A DNA stretch of 9,005 nucleotides from Microcaldota archaeon (GTDB taxonomy: Archaea > Micrarchaeota > Micrarchaeia > Micrarchaeales > CABMGC01): assembly GCA_021791075.1 (NCBI GenBank), contig JAJYXH010000079.1, positions 1-9,005 of the forward strand, read 5' to 3'. The notes below the pieces were generated by a model that saw nothing but the letters and a program-made list of their open reading frames with translations, had not been told where the DNA came from and searched no databases. Below are positions 1 through 5,915 of the stretch, in pieces. Within the stretch, counting starts at the first letter, position 1, and each line of letters begins with the position of its first letter. Position numbers and translations under genes: made by a program.

Positions 1-80
1 TTTAAAAGGCTTTTCTATAATCCGTTTATTGGAATATTCATGTCAAAGATTGGGGCAAGAAATTCAACATGATACACACT

Positions 81-124
81 TGGCTGACAAGCCACACGGC
101 AAGGTTGCAGGAGACCAAAGGTCT
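81..124 (-). terminator. Two small hairpins after the 127-438 gene; weak terminator candidate
   Basis: Two short inverted repeats lie just past the stop of the minus-strand gene at 127-438. One is TGGCT-GACA-AGCCA at 81-94 and the other is AGACC-AAA-GGTCT at 112-124. Each has a 5-bp stem. No clean T-run follows on the minus strand, and archaeal termination relies mainly on T-runs, so a terminator role is weak. Positions 1-80 show no gene or clear signal beyond A/T-rich sequence. Confidence 0.2.
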
Positions 125-126
125 GG

Positions 127-438
127 CTAGATCGTCTCTACGCCAAGCAGCCTGAGGTCTCCCCTGTACATGCGCCTTGCGAAGTAGAGGTGAAGTTTTG
201 TGAGCGTGCTCTTGTAGTACCTTAGCGCAAGTATCGTCACGATTATTCCCGCCGCGATTATCACCTCGAGCAGGTCGAGGTAATCGGTCATCATGAGGAG
301 CGAGGATGAATAAGCATAGCTCTGCATCACAAGGTACGTCGACGCAGCGATGAGGGAATCGGTGAGTATGGAGATATAGGCAAACCTCTCCAGGAGCTTC
401 TGCATCTGCCTTAGCCTTTGCCTCTCCCCATAGTACAT
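127..438 (-). CDS. Small two-helix membrane protein, unknown function
   Basis: This 103-aa protein is not recognised. It has a charged, basic N-terminus (residues 1-18, rich in R, Q and K), a hydrophobic segment at about 19-40, a second strongly hydrophobic segment at about 57-75, and a basic C-terminal part (RYYKS, ARRMYR). The pattern suggests a hairpin of two membrane helices with both ends on the cytoplasmic side. The ATG at 436-438 is preceded by GGTG, a plausible ribosome binding site, and by a TATA-like TTTTTAAGG about 40 bases upstream. The gene ends with TAG. It diverges from the RHH gene at 608 and shares the 169-bp intergenic region with it. Nothing ties it to sulfur metabolism. 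The reading frame, start signals and membrane pattern support a real gene, but no function can be assigned. Confidence 0.6.
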   Translation of the reverse strand: MYYGERQRLRQMQKLLERFAYISILTDSLIAASTYLVMQSYAYSSSLLMMTDYLDLLEVIIAAGIIVTILALRYYKSTLTKLHLYFARRMYRGDLRLLGVETI

Positions 439-473
439 ATCTACACCGGTCGCGAGATAAAGACCAAAATCAG

Positions 474-484
474 CCTTAAAAACC
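474..484 (-). promoter_or_regulatory. TATA box of the 127-438 gene
   Basis: Read on the minus strand this is GGTTTTTAAGG, a moderate archaeal TATA box. A start about 26 bases downstream (near 453) would leave a leader of roughly 15 bases carrying the GGTG site before the ATG at 438. This is inferred from spacing only. Confidence 0.4.
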
Positions 485-563
485 TATGCTTTCAGGTCCC
501 AGTTAATGGAAGTCTCCTCTACGCAAAGAATTCCGCTATTAACAAAGCCCGTCAATCCAAAGC

Positions 564-572
564 CTTATATAT
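564..572 (+). promoter_or_regulatory. TATA box of the RHH-cysD-cysN gene set
   Basis: CTTATATAT is a strong archaeal TATA box. The expected transcription start is near 594, about 13 bases before the ATG at 608. It is the only strong promoter visible for the plus-strand genes from 608 to 3288. The small gaps between the first three genes (10 and 4 bases) suggest co-transcription. Confidence 0.6.
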
Positions 573-574
573 CT

Positions 575-590
575 TAATGTTATAACATTA
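575..590 (+). promoter_or_regulatory. 16-bp perfect palindrome; likely operator of the RHH protein
   Basis: TAATGTTATAACATTA is a perfect 16-bp inverted repeat lying between the TATA box (564-572) and the expected transcription start (about 594). Binding here would block polymerase recruitment. The next gene encodes a ribbon-helix-helix protein, a family that often binds palindromes in its own promoter as paired dimers. Autorepression is therefore the simplest reading. The palindrome is seen directly; the protein that binds it is inferred. Confidence 0.6.
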
Positions 591-607
591 TAATACAAGG
601 AAATCGC

Positions 608-829
608 ATGGCAGACAAACTCACCACACCAAGAAAGTACACGACCATCACGATACCGCAGCCCCTGTTCAACAAGATACAGAAGAAGATAGAGAGGACC
701 GGATTCTCGTCCGTATCAGACTACGTCACTTACGTGCTCAGGGAGACCATGGTGGAGCTTGACAGCAAGAAGCCCGTCGACAAAAACAACAGCGTCATAG
801 AGAAGCTAAGGGCGCTTGGTTATGCTTGA
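608..829 (+). CDS. Ribbon-helix-helix (CopG/MetJ-type) transcriptional regulator
   Basis: This 73-aa protein fits a ribbon-helix-helix DNA-binding fold. A short beta strand (TTITIP, about residues 12-17) is followed by helix A (PLFNKIQKKIERTG), the turn with FSSVSDYV, and helix B (SDYVTYVLRETM, to about residue 48). RHH proteins bind DNA as dimers, inserting the paired strands in the major groove. The tail ends in VIEKLRALGYA, which closely matches the end of the CysD-like protein downstream (VMAKLRSLGYM). It is the first gene of the set, directly behind a promoter holding a perfect palindrome, and most likely regulates itself and the sulfate-activation genes. The fold assignment is fairly secure; the regulated genes and any signal sensed are inferred. 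Confidence 0.8.
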   Translation: MADKLTTPRKYTTITIPQPLFNKIQKKIERTGFSSVSDYVTYVLRETMVELDSKKPVDKNNSVIEKLRALGYA

Positions 830-839
830 AGTGATTTTG

Positions 840-1127
840 ATGGCAGGAAGCAAACTGAACGATATAGCAGAGAAGCTGTGGAAGGATCCCAGCGAGAGGA
901 ACTGGAAGGAGCTCAGCCAGACGCTCAAGAAGGCCGGCGCGAAGTACTACAACGTCGTGTTCAACAAGGGGAAGATAGCGAAGAAGGACGACCTGAGGGA
1001 GGCGTACGCGGAGATCTTCGACGCGAAGGAGAAGCAGATAGCGAAGGTTCCTGTCTTCAAGTCGAAGGGAAAGGGAATAGAGGGAGCCACGATATACCTG
1101 AAAGGGCTTCTAAACATTAACAAGTGA
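840..1127 (+). CDS. 95-aa basic protein of unknown function in the cysD operon
   Basis: This protein is not recognised. It starts MAGSKLNDIAEKLW at the ATG at 840. GTGAT at 831-835 matches the archaeal anti-Shine-Dalgarno and lies 4 bases before that ATG. In-frame starts at 816 (TTG) and 822 (ATG) overlap the RHH gene's end and lack such a site, so 840 is preferred. The protein is lysine-rich, mostly helical in pattern up to about residue 67, and has no membrane segment, signal peptide or cysteine. Residues about 69-90 (VPVFKSKGKGIEGATIYLKG) look like a basic loop plus strand. It sits 10 bases after the RHH gene and 4 bases before cysD, whose ribosome site GTGAT overlaps its TGA stop. The tight packing suggests co-translation and a role linked to CysD. 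G+C is high (57% for 961-1020), unlike the A/T-rich stretch further downstream. Confidence 0.75.
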   Translation: MAGSKLNDIAEKLWKDPSERNWKELSQTLKKAGAKYYNVVFNKGKIAKKDDLREAYAEIFDAKEKQIAKVPVFKSKGKGIEGATIYLKGLLNINK

Positions 1128-1131
1128 TGCC

Positions 1132-1920
1132 ATGATAAAACAAGACCTTAACGAATTAGAAGAGAGAAGCATATTCATAATGCGAGAGGCAAAGTCGAAG
1201 TTCAAGAACGTCGCAGCGCTCTGGAGCATGGGAAAAGATAGTACAACCATGCTTGCATTGGCGCGGAAAGCATTCCTAGGAAAAGTTCCCTTTCCAGTGA
1301 TTCACATAGATAATTCAATTGACTTTCCTGAGACATATGCGTTCCGTGAGTATCTCACAAAGAAGTGGAATCTCGACCTCATCGTTGTGAAGAGCGAGAT
1401 AAAACCTGAGATGTCCGGATTCTCCTGCTGCGGGGCAAACAAGACCGTGGCCCTGAAGAAGCTGATGAAGGAGCGCGGTTTCGATGCACTAATAGTCTCG
1501 ATAAGAAGAGATGAGCACGGCATCAGGGCAAAGGAGAGATATGTGTCTCCTAGGGACGTCAACTTCAAATGGGACTACAAGAACCAGAGAGCGGAGCTCT
1601 GGGATGATTATGCGTCTAAGTCAGACATCAAGGGACACGTCAGAGTTCATCCTCTCCTCGATTGGAATGAGTTGTCTGTCTGGGAATATATCAAAAAGGA
1701 AAAAATACCTATAAATCCATTATACTACTCAAGAAATGGGAATCGCTACAGAAGCTTAGGGTGTACCCACTGCTCAAGCCCGCATAAGTCTAATGCAAAG
1801 AATATAAATGACATAATAAATGAATTAGAAACTACACGGTCTGAAGAAAGAGCTGGCAGAGAACAGGATAAAGAAAAAAGTTATGTGATGGCCAAATTAC
1901 GTAGTCTAGGATATATGTGA
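1132..1920 (+). CDS. cysD: CysD-like sulfate adenylyltransferase subunit 2 (PAPS-reductase-fold PP-loop ATPase)
   Basis: CysD forms APS and diphosphate from ATP and sulfate, driven by GTP hydrolysis in its partner CysN. The PP-loop SMGKDST is at residues 32-38. Other CysD landmarks are ARKAF (about 44-48), IRRDE...RAKER (124-136), KNQRAELW (150-157), VHPLLDWNELSVWEYI (172-187), YRSLGC (206-211), SERAGR (237-243) and the closing KLRSLGYM. These match the E. coli CysD pattern, although the protein is shorter (262 against about 300 aa). It lacks the C-terminal ECGxH motif of thioredoxin-dependent PAPS reductases. Four cysteines (C99-C100 and C211-x2-C214) fall where APS reductases bind a 4Fe-4S cluster; E. 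coli CysD lacks this set, so a related role or an Fe-S cluster remains possible. The ATG at 1132 follows GTGAT at 1124-1128. The last third is A/T-rich (32% G+C at 1801-1860). A cysN-like gene follows after 153 bases. Confidence 0.85.
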   Translation: MIKQDLNELEERSIFIMREAKSKFKNVAALWSMGKDSTTMLALARKAFLGKVPFPVIHIDNSIDFPETYAFREYLTKKWNLDLIVVKSEIKPEMSGFSCCGANKTVALKKLMKERGFDALIVSIRRDEHGIRAKERYVSPRDVNFKWDYKNQRAELWDDYASKSDIKGHVRVHPLLDWNELSVWEYIKKEKIPINPLYYSRNGNRYRSLGCTHCSSPHKSNAKNINDIINELETTRSEERAGREQDKEKSYVMAKLRSLGYM

Positions 1921-1946
1921 GACATCATATAAACAGGTGGGAGATT

Positions 1947-2087
1947 ATGACAAGTAGTGCTGAATTAATCTGGCTAAGTTCTGTTATAGAAGGGGATGGT
2001 TGTATCTCTATATTAAGATTTCATAAGTCACACAACTCAATAGGCTACATGTCGAACATGAGGAAATTTATCTATGTTAATAAATAA
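1947..2087 (+). pseudogene. N-terminal remnant of a LAGLIDADG homing endonuclease
   Basis: An ATG at 1947, preceded by AGGTGGGAG, opens a 46-codon frame ending in TAA at 2085-2087. It reads MTSSAELIWLSSVIEGDGCI followed by SILRFHKSHNSIGY and a short basic tail. The WLxxxIEGDGCISI stretch is the signature of the first LAGLIDADG helix and following strand of homing endonucleases. L, I, acidic, D and G of the motif are kept, but the helix-packing Ala-Gly pair has become Ser-Ser. Intact single-motif enzymes are usually well over 100 aa, so only the first helix and strand survive. The frame ends inside the start of cysN, overlapping it by 14 bases. Local G+C is 25-37%, well below the genes around it, consistent with foreign origin. 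A short functional peptide cannot be excluded, but a truncated selfish gene fits best. Confidence 0.65.
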
Positions 2088-3288
2088 AATAACATTATTG
2101 GGCCACAAGGATCATGGCAAATCTACACTATTAGGGAGCCTTCTTATGGCAACAAAATCAGTTACGGAACAAAGAATAGAAGAGGCAAAAAAGGCCAGCA
2201 AACAACTGCACAGGCAGTTCGAACCAGGATACATACTGGACAGTTTTGCAGAGGAGCGAGAGAACGAGATGACCATAGACACCACACGCGCCCAGATAAA
2301 GTACAAGGATGCTGCATTTGAGTTCATAGACGTTCCTGGGCATGAGGAACTGATAAAGAACATGATATCGGGCGCTTCGTACGCAAACTTTGCAGTACTG
2401 CTTATATCGGCAAAATCCGACGAAGGAATAAGGGATCAGACGAAGAGGCATCTCTTCCTGGCAAAGTTGCTTGGCATACAGAAAGTGATAATCGCCGTAA
2501 ACAAGATGGACACGATAGATTACGACAAGAAGGAGTTTTCAAGGATAAGCAAGGAGCTCTCCGCCTTCCTAGGGAAGATTGGGTTCTCCGAATCGGGAAT
2601 CTACTTCGTTCCAATGTCGGCATATGCTAACGAGAACCTTGTGAAAAAATCAGGAAAGATGGGATGGTACAAAGGAGGCAGCCTTCTCGAGACAATGTAC
2701 TCGTTCGCAAAGAATCCAGGCCTTAAGTCAGACAATAAACTCAGAGTTGTACTTCAGGGACGTATGGAGAGCGAGAGCGGCGAGAAGATCGTAGGCAAGG
2801 TGATCAGCGGCACTCTTAAGTCAGGAATAAAGGTCAATGTGGTGCCTGGCGCAGCCTATACTGTGAAGGAGCTGTTTGTAAAAGGGAAGAAGTCGAATTC
2901 CGCAAGGCGCGGTGAGAATATCGCCATTACATTAAACAAGAAACTTTCCGGCGAGGTCAGGGGAAGGGTTCTCTGTGGTTCCGGAGATGCAATCAAGGCA
3001 TCAGATTCGCTAAATGCGCTTGTCTTCTTCACCACAAAATCGATAAAGAGACCAAGGATAAGATTCAATGGACTGGAAGTCAATGCAGACATGACAATAG
3101 AGAACTCGGTGAGCGTTGTAACTGGAGAGATAAAATCAGAGAGGAAGATCACGGAACTCGGTGCCGCGAACGTAAGGCTCAAGCTTGGTGATAAAATACC
3201 CTCCGAATCGTTCGACGAGACTCCAGAGCTTGGAAGATTCGTCCTTTACGACGGTAACGATTTTGCAGGAATAGGAACGGTCAAGTGA
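2074..3288 (+). CDS. cysN: CysN-like sulfate adenylyltransferase subunit 1 (EF-1A-type GTPase)
   Basis: This 404-aa translation-factor-type GTPase is placed as CysN because of its neighbour cysD. CysN hydrolyses GTP to drive APS formation in the CysDN complex. The GTPase motifs are complete: G1 GHKDHGKST (10-18), G2 Thr about 67, G3 DVPGHE (86-91), G4 NKMD (143-146) and G5 MSAY (181-184). Two beta-barrel domains follow, ending in LGRFVLYDGNDFAGIGTV, the usual close of EF-1A/CysN domain III. MGWYKGGSLLETM (196-208) matches the MPWYSGPTLLEVL segment of E. coli CysN. Switch I reads ERENEMTID where most relatives have ERERGITID. The protein is shorter than E. coli CysN (475 aa) and lacks its N-terminal extension. 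The ATG at 2074 has GAGGA about 9 bases upstream, inside the homing-endonuclease remnant. EF-1A itself is an alternative, but sequence and context favour CysN. Confidence 0.8.
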   Translation: MLINKITLLGHKDHGKSTLLGSLLMATKSVTEQRIEEAKKASKQLHRQFEPGYILDSFAEERENEMTIDTTRAQIKYKDAAFEFIDVPGHEELIKNMISGASYANFAVLLISAKSDEGIRDQTKRHLFLAKLLGIQKVIIAVNKMDTIDYDKKEFSRISKELSAFLGKIGFSESGIYFVPMSAYANENLVKKSGKMGWYKGGSLLETMYSFAKNPGLKSDNKLRVVLQGRMESESGEKIVGKVISGTLKSGIKVNVVPGAAYTVKELFVKGKKSNSARRGENIAITLNKKLSGEVRGRVLCGSGDAIKASDSLNALVFFTTKSIKRPRIRFNGLEVNADMTIENSVSVVTGEIKSERKITELGAANVRLKLGDKIPSESFDETPELGRFVLYDGNDFAGIGTVK

Positions 3289-4347
3289 TCAGGAGAGCAT
3301 CTTCCTGTACGCATCCAAGGTCCAGTTTGCAGCCTTCTCCCACGTGAAACTGCGCGCATATGCCATTGCACTCTTCCTCTTCGCCTTGCTGTACCCATTT
3401 GAACTTATCTCATCGATGATGCCCGCCATATCTGACTCGTCCTTGGCCTCTATGCAGTACTTTCTTACCTCCTTCGGTATCTTGCTGTTCTTGTATACTG
3501 CGACCGGAACTCCGCGCGCCTGGGCCTCAAGTATCGAGAAGCCGAATCCCTCGTAAAGGCTCGGCCATAGAAAGAGACCGAACGTATCGTAAGTATCCAC
3601 TATCTTCTCATCAGGGACGAATCCACGGAACGATATCCTCTTGTCCCCCCGCGCCAGATCGACAAGTTTCTCGTATTCGTATGCCTGCTTTCCCCATATG
3701 TCAAACGCTATGTTCTTCGATTCGGTTCTCTTGAACGCGTTTATCGCAGAGCCGACGTTCTTCCTCGTCCTGAATCCGCCTATGTAGCCGACCCTGAACT
3801 TGCCGTCGCTTCTATCTCTGATAGCCTTCCTGAACCTGTCGTCTATCCCATGGTTGACCACGAATATCCTCTCCCTGTCGTACCCGAGTGATATCGCGTC
3901 ATCCCTTGTTGTTGTGGATACCGCTATCATGTAATCCGACTTGAGCGAGAGCCTGAGCGAGTGCCTGACCTCAAGCGCAAGCTTTACCCTGCTCTTTGCA
4001 GATGTCTTAAGGTCCGCGTCAAGCTCAGGAGCTGTCAAAGGCTGGAAGTCATGGCCCGTAACCGCGTACACTGCCTTCCCCCTGTTCATCGGGAAGAACG
4101 GCTTTACGTCAACCGTATGGACTATGTCATAACCGCTGTAGTTGTCCATTGCGCTCTTGAGTACAAAAGAGAACCATGCACCCGCATCACCAATAGGGCT
4201 GCTTCTTGCGTACTCGACCTTTGAGAGGTTCAACCCCCCGCTCCTCATCCTCTTCATGCTGTTGTAGATCCAGTACATGTATACTGGAACACCGTCTCCC
4301 GTAGACCGATCGAACCTTCCCTCTCCACCGAGCATTACGGCCTTCAA
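3289..4347 (-). CDS. GT4-type glycosyltransferase (GT-B fold)
   Basis: This 352-aa cytoplasmic enzyme would transfer a sugar from a nucleotide-activated donor to a glycan or lipid acceptor; sugar and acceptor are unknown. The N-terminal acceptor domain has a G-rich start and PVYMYWIYNSM (21-31), with DIVHTVD (74-80) and TGHDF (97-101). The C-terminal donor domain carries VVNHGID (163-169), VGYIGGFRTRKN (186-197), FDIWGK (215-220), RISFRGFVPDEKI (237-249) and the EGFGFSILE motif (266-274), whose two glutamates form the EX7E signature of retaining GT4 enzymes. Translation probably starts at TTG 4345-4347, overlapping the upstream phosphodiesterase's TGA by 4 bases and preceded by GGGGGAT, which points to coupled translation. 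ATG at 4333-4335 is the alternative. The stop codon abuts the cysN stop. Surface-glycan synthesis is a guess from the neighbours. Confidence 0.88.
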   Translation of the reverse strand: MKAVMLGGEGRFDRSTGDGVPVYMYWIYNSMKRMRSGGLNLSKVEYARSSPIGDAGAWFSFVLKSAMDNYSGYDIVHTVDVKPFFPMNRGKAVYAVTGHDFQPLTAPELDADLKTSAKSRVKLALEVRHSLRLSLKSDYMIAVSTTTRDDAISLGYDRERIFVVNHGIDDRFRKAIRDRSDGKFRVGYIGGFRTRKNVGSAINAFKRTESKNIAFDIWGKQAYEYEKLVDLARGDKRISFRGFVPDEKIVDTYDTFGLFLWPSLYEGFGFSILEAQARGVPVAVYKNSKIPKEVRKYCIEAKDESDMAGIIDEISSNGYSKAKRKSAMAYARSFTWEKAANWTLDAYRKMLS

Positions 4348-5873
4348 TCAATCCCCCGCCGCTTCAATAACGATCCCTTTCCGGACTTGTTGACTCCGAA
4401 ATAGTCAAGTATGGTCGGGGCTATGTCAAGCACGTTTGCCTTGTCAAGCCTCAGACGTTCGCCGTTGGAGAAGTACCCTATTATCCCGTGCATTATGTGG
4501 TCGCCGCTCTTCGCCTTCTCCGGCTTCATGAAGTACGTCGAGGTTGAGAAGTTGAAGATGTCAATGGTATAGCCCTTCTTTGCCTCGACAAAGAGGTCCG
4601 GCGGTATGAACATCTTCGTGTTCCTGTAGTACCTTGCCGCGTCCTTGTGCCCGACTATCACCCTGTCGCCTTCCTTGCTTCTGGCCTCTTCCAGCCTCCT
4701 CGCTATCTCATCCATTAACTTCTTCTTCTCGGAATCCTTCACTATCCCATTTGCGAAACGCTTGTCATTGGCCCAGAGCGTCGCCACAGGATCGTTTGAG
4801 ACTTCGGCAAAGACCCTGGTCTTCCTCATGTCAAAGTCGAATAGGTGAAGCCTCGTGTAGGTTCCAGAAGACGCCTTCGAGAACGCGCTTCCCACTACTC
4901 TTGCAACTACGCGCTTTGCGTGGTGCGGCATCTTGTCATATATCTTCCTGAGCCTGCTGTTCATCAGCTTCTCCCTGATCAAATAGGTTGACGGCGCTTC
5001 GTCGCCTTCCTCAGCTATGCTCTTCATGACCGACTCCTTTAGCGTCGCGTAGCCGTTCCTTATGAGCCACGCGTTGATGAGGAACTTCTCGTGTATCGGC
5101 TGCGCTCCGTGGTCTGACACCAGAATAACGAGTGCATTCTCCTTCTCTGCCCTCCTTTCAATGTAGTCTATGAACTTCGCTATCTCCACGTAAACCGGGA
5201 GTATATAATCGGACTTGTCAGGCTTGTTTAGCGTGAAGTGCTGAAGCCTGTCTGTCTCAGTGAAGCAGACATATACGAGATCGTAATCACCTGTCTCTAT
5301 CATGCTTCTCGCCATCCTCGCCCTCTTGTTGACGCTCTTGACGTATTGATGCGATGCCTCAGCCTCGGTTATCTTCCCGTCGATCACGGACTTTTCTATA
5401 TCTGGCTCTCCGTCAAAGTGGTAGCTGAGCATCAGGTTCCTAAGCTTCTCGCTGTTTGTCCTTGCCCTCAGCGGAAATCCTGTTACGAGATCTACGTTCC
5501 TGTGGTCCGAAAGCATTATCTCCATGCATGGGGTTATCACCAGGCACGCGTGCCCTTTCTGTGCAAGCACATCCCAGAACGGGGGTATCTTCTTCGAGTC
5601 ATAATACACGACGTCCTTCACGTAATCCTTCTTCATGACAAAGAAGTCTGGGGCGCCGTGCTCTCCAGGAGTGAGCCCCGTGTATATGGTGGGCCATGAG
5701 CATCCTGACATCGGAGGAAGCGTTGATTCAAGACTGCCTATCTGTCCTGATTCAAGCAGCTTTGCAAAGGGCTCCATCCCTTTCCTTCCCTTGAGCTCCT
5801 TGAGCAGCCAGAGCGGAGCAGCATCTATCCCTATCAGATAGAGCCTCCTTCCCTTCTCAGCCTTGCTGGCCAT
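4344..5873 (-). CDS. Alkaline-phosphatase-superfamily type I phosphodiesterase / nucleotide pyrophosphatase-like hydrolase
   Basis: This is a two-metal hydrolase that cleaves phosphodiester or similar bonds; its substrate is unknown. Counted from the longer GTG start at 5897, the ligand set is complete: D25 in LIGIDAAP, the nucleophile position S64 in PPMSGCSWPT with TG nine residues on and TPGEHG after it, D216 and H220 in ETDRLQH, D262-H263 in VSDHGAQP, and H467 in SGDHIMHG. The nucleophile is Ser, where nucleotide pyrophosphatases have Thr. There is no CxPxR sulfatase motif and no signal peptide or membrane helix, so it is probably cytoplasmic. The ATG at 5871-5873 (MASKAEKGRR) is preferred because a TATA box at 5901-5910 would start transcription near 5879; the GTG at 5897 adds only eight residues. 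The 4-base overlap with the glycosyltransferase suggests a joint task, perhaps processing nucleotide sugars or modified glycans. Confidence 0.85.
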   Translation of the reverse strand: MASKAEKGRRLYLIGIDAAPLWLLKELKGRKGMEPFAKLLESGQIGSLESTLPPMSGCSWPTIYTGLTPGEHGAPDFFVMKKDYVKDVVYYDSKKIPPFWDVLAQKGHACLVITPCMEIMLSDHRNVDLVTGFPLRARTNSEKLRNLMLSYHFDGEPDIEKSVIDGKITEAEASHQYVKSVNKRARMARSMIETGDYDLVYVCFTETDRLQHFTLNKPDKSDYILPVYVEIAKFIDYIERRAEKENALVILVSDHGAQPIHEKFLINAWLIRNGYATLKESVMKSIAEEGDEAPSTYLIREKLMNSRLRKIYDKMPHHAKRVVARVVGSAFSKASSGTYTRLHLFDFDMRKTRVFAEVSNDPVATLWANDKRFANGIVKDSEKKKLMDEIARRLEEARSKEGDRVIVGHKDAARYYRNTKMFIPPDLFVEAKKGYTIDIFNFSTSTYFMKPEKAKSGDHIMHGIIGYFSNGERLRLDKANVLDIAPTILDYFGVNKSGKGSLLKRRGID

Positions 5874-5900
5874 AGTCTCAACGAATACTCTCTCCACGCC

Positions 5901-5910
5901 TTATTATAAG
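5901..5910 (-). promoter_or_regulatory. TATA box of the phosphodiesterase-glycosyltransferase pair
   Basis: The minus strand reads CTTATAATAA within the 18 bases between the MEMO gene stop and the GTG at 5897. The expected transcript start is near 5879, giving a nearly leaderless message for the ATG at 5873. This supports that start and an independent promoter for the pair. Confidence 0.45.
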
Positions 5911-5915
5911 CGTTG

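Noticed and set aside
1..126. Possible gene or RNA at the left edge
   Set aside because: Only very short frames and two weak hairpins; no tRNA-like cloverleaf or protein motif seen.
878..1120. 80-aa frame inside the 95-aa protein gene
   Set aside because: Out-of-frame shadow of a purine-rich gene, giving low-complexity Glu/Gly/Arg sequence.
1132..1920. Calling the CysD-like gene a PAPS/APS reductase (cysH)
   Set aside because: CysD-specific segments KNQRAELW, SERAGR and the LRSLGYM tail are present, the ECGxH catalytic tail is absent, and a cysN-like gene follows. The Fe-S-type cysteines are kept as a finding instead.
2158..2451. Minus-strand frames inside cysN
   Set aside because: Shadows of a conserved GTPase domain; no start signals or recognisable motifs.
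2074..3288. Elongation factor 1A
   Set aside because: The WYKGGSLLETM segment, switch I differences and position after cysD fit CysN better; a housekeeping EF-1A would be expected elsewhere with a canonical switch I.
4344..5897. Sulfatase acting on sulfated glycans
   Set aside because: No CxPxR or SxPxR formylglycine motif; the nucleophile region fits phosphodiesterase/pyrophosphatase members of the superfamily.
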